Assembly (NCBI RefSeq): GCF_023898315.1
Contig: NC_064614.1
Coordinates: 73,854,501-73,918,500 of the forward strand
From: Schistocerca nitens
Lineage: Eukaryota > Arthropoda > Insecta > Orthoptera > Acrididae
Reading direction: 5' to 3'
Length of the DNA stretch: 64,000 nt
The notes under the pieces were generated by a model, which worked only from the letters and a program-made list of their open reading frames with translations, searched no databases and had not been told where the DNA came from. Positions 35,357-46,501 of this stretch are shown here, in pieces; within the stretch, counting starts at the first letter, position 1, and every line of letters starts with the position of its first letter. The translations under genes were made by a program, and so were the position numbers.

Positions 35357-35924
35357 TGTAAGTAGGCTGTTCAGGTTTTTATGTTGGTAACGTCACGTAG
35401 CGCTCTGTATGAAAATCACTGACTGTGCTGTGTGCAGTCTGTGGCTGGTTGGCATTGTAGGAATATTCGCTATTGTAGTATTGGGCAGTTAGATGTGAAC
35501 AACGCGTAGCGTTGCGCAGTTGAACACTATTAAGGCAAATACATTGTTTGTTCTCTATCAAAATCTTCCATTTGCTAACTATGCCTATCAGTAGTTAGTG
35601 ACTTCATTAGTTAGAATCTTTTATTTAGCTGGCAGTATTGGCGCTCGCTGTATTGCAGTTTTTCGAGTAACGAGGATTTTTGTGAGCTAAGTGATTAATG
35701 AAAGGTATAGATTATATTGTTAGTCAGGGCCATTCTTTTGTATGGATTATTGAAAGTCAGATTGCGTTGCGCTAAAAATATTGTGTGTCAGTTTAGTGAT
35801 GATCAGAATAAGTAAAGAGAGAAATGTCTGAGTACGTTCAGTTTTGCTCAGCTGTTTGAAAATCAAATAACGTAAGGGGTTTATCAGCATAATTATTCAT
35901 AAATTTATCTAAGGGGAGGTTTCA
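35357..35924 (+). mobile_element. Solo LTR, 568 bases
   Basis: Begins TGTAAGTAGGCTG and ends GGAGGTTTCA (TG...CA). It is flanked by a 4-base duplication CCCA at 35353-35356 and 35925-35928. Its text, including GTAACGTCACGTAGCGCTC, matches an abundant grasshopper repeat I recall. Strand is assigned from the TG start and is uncertain. Confidence 0.65.
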
Positions 35925-35928
35925 CCCA

Positions 35929-36590
35929 TCTCGGAGGATTCAGTAGTGTTTACTTTGTGGACTGTTAACCTGATCACGCAACTTTGGCAGTGTTTCTTAC
36001 AAAATGTTTGCTATTGCATGTATGAAGTGAACAAAACACGATTAATGTTTATAGAGATATTTAGAATACCCATTTCATAAAACAGAAAAACTGAAATGTG
36101 ATATTACAAGGCTACAGAAACATAGGCTCGGAACTTTCGTGATAGTTTGTAAAAGAACTCGGTTACAGTATTTTCAAATGTGGGTGTTATGCAGTAACAA
36201 CCTGCGGCTATTTGCTATTTTTGCCTGTATATAGTCACTTGTAAACGAGACTTTTTTTTTATTCAAAATGAGGTATATAAAGGAATGCCCCATTTTTATT
36301 GTACAGACGTTGGGGAAAGTACGGTTTCATCTTACAGTGAAACGAGTTTTTATTAATAGTTTCATCTATCGCTTAACCAGTACCCATTTTATGTAATTCA
36401 TAATAGGTTTGTTGCTTGTTGAGCTGTGGTACAAACTTTATTCTTTGAAGGTTATGTTACTTGCGCAAGTTCCCGCACAATGACCAATCCGCTAAAAAAG
36501 TATCTGATTTCCACTCGTACTACCGTTCTGTATAAGAAATGGGGTTAAGTATTATTCAGTTTGTGTATGTATGTTTATAATAACACGCAT
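35929..36590. other. Unassigned AT-rich sequence
   Basis: No feature recognised. Confidence 0.35.
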
Positions 36591-36785
36591 GGCCGGCCGT
36601 TGTGGCCGAGCGGTTCTCGGCGCTACAGTCTGGAACCGCGCGACCGCTACGGTCGCAGGTTCGAATCCAGCCTCGGGCATTGATGGGTGTGATGTCCTTA
36701 CGTTAGTTAGGTTTCAGTAGTTCTAAGTTCTAGGGGACTGCTGACCTCAGAAGTTAAGTCCCATAGTGCTCAGAACCATTTGAAC
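36591..36785 (+). mobile_element. SINE-1 copy
   Basis: Forward full-length SINE with both promoter boxes and the GAACCATTTGAACCA tail. No clean target duplication found. Confidence 0.9.
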
Positions 36786-36984
36786 CAACTGAGACGAAAA
36801 GTAAGACGACGACAGCTACAAAAGACACTGTAGAACTGAAATTGCACTCGCTAACCCTGTCAGCAGGAAAACAATGTGAATGGAGCTCCATATGCTGGGA
36901 ATTACAGGGTGAGCTGGAATTTCAGAACAAAATATAAGTAATGCGATTGCCAGTAACCGGAAAACGGGGTGCCGAAGCCGTAAA

Positions 36985-37230
36985 GTCTGGACTATGGAGC
37001 AATGGAAGGACGTCGTTTGACCGGATGAGCCATCTGTCCGTGGCCTACGATGTCAAGCGTGAAACAAGGCGGGGCTTCCGTGATGATTTGGGCAGACACA
37101 TCTCATTTTCCCATGGGGCCCACGGTTAGTGCACCAGGTAGCGTTACTGCCACAGACTGTATGACATCTGTATCTCCATCATACACCGCATGCCACGTAA
37201 TAGTATATGCGGAGGATACTTTTTGTACCA
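36985..37230 (+). pseudogene. Tc1-like transposase fragment
   Basis: In one frame EQWKDVV-stop-PDEPSV resembles the first catalytic box (WKDVVWSDESSV). In another, KQGGASVMIWADTSHFPMGPT resembles the GGGSVMVWA box that follows it in Tc1 transposases. Very short and broken, from a family different from Tc1-A and Tc1-B. Confidence 0.5.
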
Positions 37231-37820
37231 CTAACTGAGCTCTCCAACACTGTTCCATTCGCGAGTAGCGCGTGCGAAGAATGATTGCGGGCAAACCTCT
37301 GTATTGGGCTTATTTCGCGAATGTTCTACTCGGGGTCATTACGCGAGACGTTTGTGAAGGAAGGGAGGAGGGGCGGGGCAAGTAATATGTCGTAAGACTC
37401 TTCCCGGAAAGTGCTCTCTCGAAATTTCAGCAGAAAATCGCTCCGTGAAGCAACGTCTCTCTTGTAACGTCTGCCAGCGGAGTTTGTTGATCATCACCGA
37501 GCGCTCTCGCGCCGCCTAGAAGATACCGTGACGAAAAGCGCCGCCCTTGGTTGGTTTTTCTCTGTCTCTTCTATCATTGCTACCTGGTAGGGATCCCAGA
37601 CAGATGAACAAAACTCAAGGATCGGTCGTGGATGAGTTACATTTCCTTAAGATTCTTCCTATGAATGAGAATCTGCCATTGGCTTTTCCACAACTTGTGG
37701 ATAGTTATTCGTAGGTATTTTACGGTATATACTGTTTCCAGCTGTTTGTTATCAACATTGCAGCTGTACAGTAGTGAATTTCTTTTTCTGTATGTGCGCA
37801 ATACGTTGCCCTTGGTTATT

Positions 37821-38021
37821 CAAATGGTTCAAATGGCTCTGAGCACTATGGGACTTAACATCTGAGGTCATCTCTCCCCTACACCTTAGAACTACTTAAA
37901 CCTAACTAACCTAAGGACATCACACACATCCATGCCCGAGGCAGGATTCGAACCTGCGAACGTAGCAGTCGCGCGGTTCCGGACTGAAGCGCCTAGAACC
38001 GCTCGGCCACCCACGGCCGGG
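37821..38021 (-). mobile_element. SINE-1 copy in LINE-D
   Basis: Minus-strand SINE flanked by CCTTGGTTATT (37810-37820) and CCTTGTTTATT (38022-38032), an 11-base duplication with one change. Confidence 0.9.
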
Positions 38022-38176
38022 CCTTGTTTATTTTCAAGGTCAGTTGCCAGAGCCTGTACCATTCATCAATTCGCTAGAGGTCATTCTGCAAATTATCTTC
38101 TGGCGTTGCTACTTTGTTACAGACAAGCGCGTCATCTGCGAACAGCCTTACTACTTTCTACTAGATCACCTATATA

Positions 38177-39581
38177 CATTACTGGCCTTTAAAATTACTA
38201 CAGCACGAAGATGGCATGCTACAGAAGCGAAATTTTACCGACAGGAAGAAGATGCTGTGATATGCAACTGATTAGCTTTTCAGTGCATTCACACAAGATT
38301 GGCACCGGTAGCGACACCTACAACGTGCTGACATGAGGAAGGTTTCCAACCGACTTCACATACACAAACAGCGGTTCACCAGCGTTGCCTGGTGAAACAT
38401 TGTTGTGATGCCTCGTGTAAGGAGGAGAAATGCGTACCATCACGTTTCCGACTTTGATAAAGGTCGGATTGCACCCTATCGCGATTGCGGTTTATCGTAC
38501 CGCGACATTGCTGCTCGCGTTGGTCGAGATCCAATGACTGTTAGCAGAATATGGAATCTGTGGGTTCAGGAAGATAATACGGAACGCCGTGCTGGATCCA
38601 ACCGCCTCGTATCACTAGCAGTCGAGATGACAGGCATCTTATCCGCATGGCTGTAACGGATCGTGCAGCCACGTCTCGATCCCTGAGTCAACAGATGGGG
38701 ACGTTTGCAAGACAACAACCATCATCACGAACAATTCGACGACATTTGCAGCAGCATGGACTATCAGCTCGGAGACTATGAGTGCGGTTACCCTTGAAGC
38801 TGCATCACAGACAGGAGCGCCTGCGATGGTGTACTCAACGACGAACCTGGGTGCACGAATGGCAAAACGTCATTTTTTCGGATGAATCCAGGTTGTGTTT
38901 ACGCCATCATGATGGTCGCATCCGTGTTTGGCGACATCGCGGTGAACGCACATTGGAAGCGTGTATTCGTCATCGCCATAATGGCGTATCACCCGGCGTG
39001 ATGGTATGGCGTGCCATGGTTACACGCCTGGGTCACCTCTTGTTCGCATTGACGGCACTTTGAAGAGTAGACGTTACATTTCATATGTGTTACGACCCGT
39101 TGCTCTACGCTTCATTCGAGCCCTGCGAAACCCTACATTTCAGCAGGATAATGCACGACCGCATGTTGCAGGTCCTATACGGGCCTTTCTGGATACAGAA
39201 AAAATTCGACTGCTGCCCTGGCCAGCACATTTTCCAGATCTCTCACCAATTGAAAACGTCTGGTCAATGGTGACCGAGCAACTGGCTCGTCACAATACGC
39301 CAGTAACTACTCTTGATGAACTGTGGTATCGTGTTGAAGCTGCATGGGCAGCTGTACCTGTACACGCCATCCAAGCTCTGTTTGACTCAATGCCCAGGCG
39401 TATCAAGGCCGTTATTACGGCCAGAGGTGGATGTTCTGAGTACTGATTTCTCAGGATCTATGCACCCAAATTGCGTGAAAATGTAATCACATGTCAGTTG
39501 TAGTATAATATATTTGTCCAACGAATACCCGTTTATCATCTGCATTTCTTCTTGGTATAGCAATTGTAATGGCCAGTAGTG
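38177..39581 (+). mobile_element. Tc1-A transposon copy 2
   Basis: Ends CATTACTGGCC... and ...GGCCAGTAGTG are inverted, with TA on both sides (38175-38176, 39582-39583). Length 1405. It sits inside the LINE-D relic. Confidence 0.93.
38408..39446 (+). pseudogene. Tc1-A transposase, broken
   Basis: ATG at 38408. The N-terminal helix-turn-helix is open to 38656, then the frame is shifted. The middle part at 38782-39063 includes NVIFSDESRLCLRHHDGR (first Asp). The C-terminal part at 39006-39446 has FQQDNARPHVAG (second Asp) and SPIENVW (Glu) with 34 residues between them, the standard DD34E spacing. At least two frameshifts separate the three parts. Confidence 0.9.
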
Positions 39582-39840
39582 TATATTGTAAACAGCAATG
39601 GTTCTATCAAAAATCCTTGAGGTACGTCGGAAATTACCTTTACAGCTGTCGATTTTGTTCCGTTAAGAGAGACATGTTGAGTTGTGTCTGCAAGGAAGTC
39701 TTCAATCCAGTCGCAATTCTGCTCCGATACTCGATAAACTCGTATTTATTTTGAGTAAACGGCAGTGCGAGACGTCGTCAAATGCCTTTCTGAAGTCAAG
39801 GAACACGGCATCAGCTTAAGCGCCGTTGTCTAGTGGGCTG

Positions 39841-40468
39841 TGGATTAAATTTCAGCCAAGGTCCGTCTCACAGTACAGTGTTTGTTCCCCAATGACGATA
39901 CTGTGTTCCAAGAAAACAGGGCCCTATACACTACCATCATTGTTAGGTGAACTTGTCATTATTTTACAAGAAGAATCGTGTAAGATTCCCTTAAAAGACA
40001 CCAAGAACCAATAATTATCCATCAATTCCAAGTCGACTTTACTCTGTTTAGAAACCCAACGGTATTCCAACATCGTTGTTGACAAGGCAGTGTGTCGTGT
40101 TTTCGGTGTTTCCGTATTATTGCCCGTTGCCTGTAGGTAGGTTTGAATCGTAACGATTCGGTGTCACTGCAGGAAACTTGTCCAAAATTGTACTAAATTT
40201 CTAGTGTAAGTTTGTGCCCCTTGTTATTTATTACTGTATTTGTAACTAATTCGTTGTATCAGACATTATATGGGTATTAGATAAATTTCGGAAATCGCGT
40301 CAAAGCCTTACCTCAGTTCTGTTCATTTCTCTCCAAGGGGAAACAAATATATAAAACCGCATTATACAAAATATTGTTAGTATTTAGTTTACTCAACTTT
40401 AATGAATTTACTTTCTCAGTTAAAAAAAATATATAGGATGGAAAGAAGTTAGTTGTATGACAGCTGCA
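39841..40468. other. Unassigned sequence
   Basis: No feature recognised. Confidence 0.35.
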
Positions 40469-40721
40469 TCAGGAGATTATGCGGAACCAGCATCGAGGAA
40501 TGAAAATGTGTGCCGGACCGTGATTCGAACCCGGAATATCCTGCTGACTAAGCATTGGCCTTAACCACTGCGCCACCCGGACACGGGGTTTAGCGCTACT
40601 GTGCGGACTATCTCGGCACTCCTGCCTGCCGACCCACACTCCCATCGCACGCCACGTATCTGCACTCGCCATCCATGTCCTCTATGCTGGCTACTGACAG
40701 TTTCCCGTAGGTGATGGGAGG

Positions 40722-40895
40722 TATTTGTGCATCCGCACTGGAGAAGGTGGATTCGGTGCCCATCGAGGCGAATCAGTTATATCAATGCCTGGTATCTGTT
40801 ATGAATTGTCAGAAAGAATAGGCAACAGGTACTGATTTAACTGATCCGCCTCGATGGGCAACGAATCCACCGTCTTCAGTCCGGATGCACAAATA
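40722..40895. repeat. Inner foldback
   Basis: The left half (TATTTGTGCATCCGCACTGG... to about 40800) is the inverse of the right half (about 40823-40895). Shared blocks include GGTGGATTCG and GCCCATCGAGGCG. Confidence 0.85.
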
Positions 40896-41188
40896 AGTCC
40901 GATCTTCTGAGGGAATCTGTGAGTAGCGAGCAAAGAGGATGTGGCAGTGATACTTTTCATGTCTGGTGCAAAGTGATATCAAAAGTGCGCGAGAGTTTTT
41001 TTTTTTTGGTCATGTGTTGTTTTTTATCTTTGCCTTAAGACTATAGGATCTCCTAGTTTTTGTTACTTCTCTGTTGTTTTTTTCTAGTTTCTCCTCATTG
41101 TGAGTTTTCACGAATAAATATGTTTTCGTTAACTCATGATACCGGACGGCTATGCAATTATTTGTTGTAGGCAAGTCGCCTACATAAT

Positions 41189-41233
41189 TGGTGGCCCCGA
41201 CGTGATTTGAACACGCAACCTTCTGATCTGGAG
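41189..41233 (+). promoter_or_regulatory. Extended primer-binding site complementary to tRNA-Trp 3' half
   Basis: Begins TGGTGGCCCCGACGTGAT four bases after the 5' LTR. The complement continues for about 45 bases through the T-arm, variable loop, anticodon stem and CTCCAGA anticodon loop of tRNA-Trp, with one mismatch against the tRNA sequence I remember. An ordinary site covers only about 18 bases. Confidence 0.8.
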
Positions 41234-41292
41234 TTTTTCTCTAAAAAGTTCAAACGAAGTCAGTCGACATCAGAGTCAAACAAGTACTGTAC

Positions 41293-41636
41293 CAAGAGAA
41301 ACGGGGAGATAGGACCCCGTCAGAATACTGGCGTCATTTACGCAGCCTGGTAGGTAGATCGACAGTCTCTGATAGACTGTTACTCCACGTATGGCAACAA
41401 CAGCTACCAATGCAAGTAAGAACAACAGTAGCTATATACGACGAAAGATCAGTTGACAAACTGCTGCTCGCTGCAGACAGAATCTACGAGACGCACGAGC
41501 CTACTGCAACAGTCGCAATGACGTCGACAGGTGCCACGTACGGTAACTACCATTACCAGCAAGACCAAACTGACGATTTAACAGTAAACTGTGCCGCGGT
41601 CGCAACGCGACAAACAACAGGGGCTGTGTGGCAGTG
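41293..41636 (+). pseudogene. gag capsid fragment of the miniature LTR element
   Basis: Open frame with GDRTPSEYWRHLRSLVG, LLLHVWQQQLPMQV and SVDKLLLAADRIYE. The pattern matches the C-terminal capsid part of gypsy/Ty3 Gag (PSQFLRHLRSLAG, LRTLWLQRLP, LDKLAEIADK). No start of Gag and no nucleocapsid knuckle. The frame runs into the 3' LTR and stops. It is a remnant left by an internal deletion. Confidence 0.7.
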
Positions 41637-41949
41637 ATATTTTTCATGTCTGGTGCAAAGTGATATCAAAAGTGCGCGAGAGTTTTTTTTTGGTCATGTG
41701 TTCTTTTTTATCTTTGCCGTAAGACTATAGGATCTCCTAGTTTTTGTTACTTCCCTGTTGTTTTTTTCTAGTTTCTTCTCATTGTGAGTTTTGACGAATA
41801 AATATGTTTTCGTTAACTCATGATACCGGACGGCTATGCAATTATTTGTTGTAGGCAAGTCGCCTACAAGGACATGGATGGCGAGTGTAGATAGCTGGCG
41901 TTAGATGGGAGTGCCGAGACAGTCCGCGCAGTTGAGATGAACACCGTGT

Positions 41950-42150
41950 TCAAATAGTTCAAATGGCTCTAAGCGCAATGGGACTTACCATCTGAGGTTA
42001 TCAGTCCCCTAGACTTAGTACTACTTAAACCTAAGTAACTTAAGGACATCGCACACGTCCATGCTCGAGCCAGGATTCGAACCTGCGACCGTAGCAGCAG
42101 CGCGGTTCCTAACTGATGCGCCTAGAGCCGCTCGGCCACAGCGGCCGGCA
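41950..42150 (-). mobile_element. SINE-1 copy in the right palindrome arm
   Basis: Minus-strand SINE with a perfect 10-base duplication AACACCGTGT at 41940-41949 and 42151-42160. Confidence 0.92.
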
Positions 42151-42240
42151 AACACCGTGTCCGGGTGGCGCAGTGGTTAACCCAACTGTGTGGCAAGCAG
42201 GAGATCCCGCGGTCCAATCCCGATCTGGAACACTCATTCG

Positions 42241-42509
42241 TCATGGCAAGGTGAGTGGGATGTAAGTGATAAGGGATGTAGACTGTACGACTTCTCCCCT
42301 GACATAAGGGAGCGGTTGAGAATGAGACATATCGATCGCAGCCGCGGTATGGTACATTTCTTAACCAGACACGGACCTTATCCCACGCCCTTAAACCGCG
42401 TGAGTCTGAGGCAGACACCTACATGCACATGCTGGGAAGAAGGTTCCCCAGAACACACTGTCTTTTTCTGCGGGCAATACGCGAACAATAGACATACACT
42501 ACACTTAGA

Positions 42510-42581
<72 letters not shown>

Positions 42582-42860
42582 CGAAGAACAATAGGCACAA
42601 TTAAATGCACTGACAAACAGTATTTCAAAAACAACACATGAAGAGTACATGCGCACACGACATAACAGACATACCTATGTGCGACGAAACAACAATCTCC
42701 AGAGGTTGGGCAGCGATACCCACAGTGACAGCGATAATAGTGACAATGAGGAGGAACAGGAGGAAGAAGCTGAGATGTGACAGTAAATAAACATAAGGCG
42801 CTGGCGATAATAGCCAAGAAATCACCAAATGCTGTACATGGATGGGCACTTAAAGTAGTT
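42241..42860 (+). mobile_element. LINE C-terminal relic with CCHC motif
   Basis: The frame at 42190-42594 includes YDFSPDIRERLRMRHID, SRGMVHFLTRHGPYP and CTCWEEGSPEHTVFFC, typical of the end of I/R1/Outcast-type LINE proteins. It is then destroyed by a (TA)n array at 42513. Sequence after 42580 (acidic EEEQEEEAE-like coding and 3' UTR) probably belongs to the same relic. Confidence 0.6.
42513..42580. repeat. (TA)n microsatellite, 68 bases
   Basis: Perfect alternating TA tract. The long I-Y repeat frames on both strands are artefacts of it. Confidence 0.97.
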
Positions 42861-42918
42861 AATACATAGGATTAGTAATAAATAGGATAAGCAATATTAT
42901 TTATCTACTAATAACCAT

Positions 42919-42920
<2 letters not shown>

Positions 42921-42954
<34 letters not shown>
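42921..42954. repeat. (GT)n microsatellite, 34 bases
   Basis: Perfect GT tract followed by shorter GT runs to about 42986. Confidence 0.97.
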
Positions 42955-42958
<4 letters not shown>

Positions 42959-43075
42959 ACGCTCGTGTGTTTCTGTGTGTGTGTGACTAGCGGTCAACGG
43001 CTTGAAGAAACCATTCCGAGGTATTCACCGTCAGTCACATTCGGTAATGGTACTAACAAATCTCCCCTCTATCCT

Positions 43076-46029
43076 GTTGTTCTTGTTGTGGTCTTCAGTC
43101 CTGAGACTGGTTTGATGCAGCTCTCCGTGCTACTCTATCCTGTGCAAGCTTCTTCAGCTCCCAGTACCTACTGCAACCTACATCCTTCTGAATCTGCTTA
43201 GTGTATTCATCTCTTGGTCTCCCTCTACGATTTTTACCCTCCACGCTGCCCTCCAATGCTAAATTTGTGATCCCTTGATGCCTCAAAACATGTCCTACCA
43301 ACCGATCCCTTCTTCTAGTCAAGTTGTACCACAAACTCCTCTTCTCCCCAATCCTATTCAATACCTCCTCATTAGTTACGTGATCTACCCACCTTATCTT
43401 CAGCATTCTTCTGTAGCACCACATTTCGAAAGCTTTTATTCTCTTCTTGTCCAAACTATTTATCGTCCATGTTTCACTTCCATACATGGCTACACTCCAT
43501 ACAAATACTTTCAGAAACGACTTCCTGACACTTAAATCTATACTCGATGTTAACAAATTTCTCTTCTTCAGAAACGATTTCCTTGCCATTGCCAGTCTAC
43601 ATTTTATATACTCTCTACTTCGACCATCATCAGTTATTTTACTCCCTAAATAGCAAGACTCCTTTACTACTTTAAGTGTCTCATTTCCTAATCTAATCCC
43701 TTCAGCATCACCCGATTTAATTTGACAACATTCCATTATCCTCGTTTTGCTTTTGTTGATGTTCATCTTTTATCCTCCTTTCAAGACACTGTCCATTCCG
43801 TTCAACTGCTCTTCCAAGTCCTTTGCTGTCTCTGACAGAATTACAATGTCATCGGCGAACCTCAAAATTTTTACTTCTTCTCGATGAATTTTAATACCTA
43901 CACCGAATTTTTCTTTTGTTTCCTTTACTACTTGCTCAATATACAGATTGAATAACATCGGGGAGAGGCTACAACCCTGTCTCACTCCTTTCCCAACCAC
44001 TGCTTCCCTTTCATGCCCCTCGACTCTTATAACTGCCATCTGGTTTCTGTACAAATTGTAAATAGCCTTTCGCTCCTTGCATTTTACCTCTGCCACCTTC
44101 AGAATTTGAAAGAGAGTATTCCAGTTAACGTTGTCAAAAGCTAGACGTAGGTTTGCTTTTTCCTATTCTTTCTTCTAAGATAAATCGTAAGGTTAGTATT
44201 GCCTCACGTGTTCCAACATTTCTACGGAATCCAAACTACTCCCGGGGCCTTGTTTCGACTCAGGTCTTTCAGTGCTCTGTCAAACTCTTCACGCAGTATC
44301 TTATCTCCCATTTCATCTTCATCTACATCCTCTTCCATTTCCACAATTTCTTCCTCAAGTACATCGCCCTTGTATAAACCCTCTATATACTGCTTCCACC
44401 TTTCTGCCTTCCCTTCTTTGCTTAGAACTGGGTTGCCATCTGAGCTCTTGATATTCATACAAGTGGTTCTCTTCTCTCCAAAGGTCTCTTTAATTTTCCT
44501 GTAGGCAGTATCTATCTTACCCCTAGTGAGACAAGCCTCTACATCCTTACATTTGTCCTATAGCCATCCCTGCTTAGCCATTTTGCACTTCCTGTCGATC
44601 TCATTTTTGAGACGTTTGTATTCCTTTTTGTCTGCTTCATTTACTGCATTTTTATATTTTCTCCCTTCATCAATTAAATTCAATATTTCTTCTGTTACCC
44701 AAGGATTTCTATTAGCCCTCGTCTTTTTACCTACTTGATCCTCTGCTGCCTTCACTACTTCATCCCTCAGAGCTACCCATTCATCTTCTACTGTATTTCT
44801 TTTCCCCATTCCTGTCAATTGTTCCCTTATGCTCTCCCTGAAACTCTCTACAACCTCTGGTTCTTTCAGTTTATCCAGGTCCCATCTCCTTAAATTCCCA
44901 CCTTTTGCAGTTTCTTCAATTTCAATCTGCAGTTCATAACCAATAGATTGTGGTCAGAATCCACATCTGCCCTGGAAATGTCTTACAATTTAAAACCTGG
45001 TTCCTAAATCTCTGTCCTACCATTATATAATCTATCTGATACCTTTTATTATCTCCAGGATTCTTCCAGGTATACAGCCTTCTTTTATGATTCTTGAACC
45101 AAGTGTTAGCTATGATTAAGTTATGCTCTGTGCAAAATTCTACAAGGCGGCGTCCTCTTTCATTTCCTCCACCCAATCCATATTCACCTACTATGTTTCC
45201 TTCTCTCCCTTTTCCTACTGACGAATTCCAGTCACCCATGACTATTAAATTTTCGTCTCCCTTCACTACCTGAATAATTTCTTTTATCTCGTCATACATT
45301 TCATCAATTTCTTCATCATCTGCAGAGCTAGTTGGCATATAAACTTGTACTACTGTAGTAGGAATGGGCTTTGTGTCTATCTTGGCCACACTAATGCGTT
45401 CACTATGCTGTTTGTAGTAGCTAACCCGCACTCCTATTTTTTATTCATTATTAAACCTACTCCTGCATTACCCCTATTTGATTTTGTATTTATAACCCTG
45501 TAATCACCTTACCAAAAGTCTTGTTCCTCCTGCCACCGAACTTCACTAATTCCCACTATATCTAACTTTAACCTATCCATTTCCCTTTTTAAATTTTCTA
45601 ACCTACCTGCCCGATTAAGGGATCTGACATTCCACGCTCCGATCCGTAGAATGCCAGTTTTCTTTCTCCTGATAACGACGTCCTCTTGAGTAGTCCTCGC
45701 CCGGAGATCCGAATGGGGGACTATTTTACCTCCGGAATATTTTACCCAAGAGGACGCCATCATCATTTAATCATACAGTAAAGCTGCATGTCCTCGGGAA
45801 AAATTACGGTTGGAGTTTCCCCTTGCTTTCAGCCGTTCGCATTACCAGCACAGGCCAGATCAGTCAATCATCCAGACTGTTGCCCCTGCAACTACTGAAA
45901 AGGCTGCTGCCCCTCTTCAGGAACCACATGTTTGTCTGGCCTCTCAACAGATACCTCTCCGTTGTGGTTGCACCTACGGTACGGCCATCTGTATCGCTGA
46001 GGCACGCAAGCCTCCCCACCAACGGCAAG
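43076..46029 (-). mobile_element. RTE2 LINE copy 3, both ends present, internal deletion
   Basis: 11-base duplication CCCTCTATCCT at 43065-43075 and 46030-46040. Length 2954. Relative to copy 24249-27546 about 260 bases are missing at about 44222-44240 (between AATCCAAACT and ACTCCCGGGG), which removes the RT motif region around the conserved GFRR box. The 5' GAACCAT repeats of the other copy are absent. Confidence 0.92.
43095..45766 (-). pseudogene. RTE2 endonuclease-RT polyprotein, broken
   Basis: Open pieces: 45509-45766 and 44934-45431 (endonuclease), 44558-44818, 44222-44458 (linker), 43770-44096 (GVRQGCSLSPMLFNLYIEQ and FADDIVIL) and 43095-43766 (223-codon C-terminus ending WRAASNQSQD-like, here RRAASNQSQD). 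It lacks the Trp-to-stop, Glu-to-stop and frameshift seen in copy 24249-27546. It has its own stop at about 43767 and the 260-base deletion. Confidence 0.9.
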
Positions 46030-46040
46030 CCCTCTATCCT

Positions 46041-46442
46041 ATCATCTTTTAATATTCTTCTTAAAAAGCAACAAAGTTTCATTTATATTTCAACCTTAAA
46101 TTATTGTTATTTTGAAAAGTATCATTCTTTGTGATTGTTGTAGATAAAACAAAAGAAAAGAAAACTGTAAAAAGATGAAAAACGAAAATTGTAAGATGTA
46201 CGACCTGTTTTAAACATCAGGTAACCGGTCTGAAATTTGGCAATTAAAAAAAAAAAACACTCATTCGTCGCTGCTGGTTCCGCGTAATGTCCCGATGCAG
46301 CTGAGATCAATAATCCCCTTCGTTTCCTTTCTCCCCCCTTCACCTATAATTTACAAATAATGTATCACAGTTGCGGATTCCGCGCGGTGTCTGGTACTTC
46401 GAACGTGTCAGAAAGAACAGACACCACACATTAATATAAATG
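46041..46442. other. Unassigned sequence
   Basis: Nothing recognised; short A-run at about 46247-46257. Confidence 0.35.
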
Positions 46443-46443
46443 T

Positions 46444-46501
46444 CAGTTGACCACTTCTGCTTTTCTCGCATTCAGTTGACCACTTCTGCTTTTCTCGTAT
46501 T
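46444..46501. repeat. Tandem duplication of a 29-base unit
   Basis: CAGTTGACCACTTCTGCTTT... at 46444-46472 is repeated at 46473-46501 with one change. Confidence 0.95.

Larger units (their letters stand above)
37231..39840 (-). mobile_element. CR1-like LINE (LINE-D) relic, interrupted twice
   Basis: Parts 37231-37820, 38022-38176 and 39582-39840 align in order with the LINE-D copies at 52148 and 60462 (for example ATTCTTCC..TGAATCTG near 37650, GCATCATC..CGAACA near 38125, CAAGGAACACGGCATC near 39800). It is split by a SINE and by Tc1-A copy 2. Only the region from mid-RT to near the C-terminus is represented and no frame is open. Confidence 0.7.
40940..41868 (+). mobile_element. Miniature gypsy-like LTR retrotransposon, non-autonomous
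   Basis: Two near-identical LTRs, 40940-41184 and 41627-41868, start TGTGGCAG and end GTCGCCTACA. 4-base duplication AGGA lies at 40936-40939 and 41869-41872. The tRNA-Trp-complementary primer-binding region follows at 41189. The internal region is only about 440 bases and holds a gag fragment but no protease, RT or integrase. LTR differences are few, so the insertion is fairly young. A G-rich AACAGGGGC just before the 3' LTR is a weak polypurine tract candidate. Confidence 0.9.
40480..42240. repeat. Palindromic pair of tRNA-headed repeat arms
   Basis: The left arm (about 40480-40690, read on minus) and the right arm (about 41869-42240 on plus, interrupted by a SINE) share GACATGGATGGCGAGTG, AGTGCCGAGA.AGTCCGC and GTGTCCGGGTGGCGCAGTGG. 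The last is an A-box-like tRNA head pointing outward. The left arm also has a B-box-like GGTTCGAATCACGG. Between the arms lie a smaller foldback and an inserted LTR element. It is either a foldback transposon or two SINE-like copies head to head. Confidence 0.75.

Noticed and set aside
42512..42817. Long I-Y repeat proteins on both strands, here and at 52808-53186
   Set aside because: Direct translation of (TA)n microsatellites.
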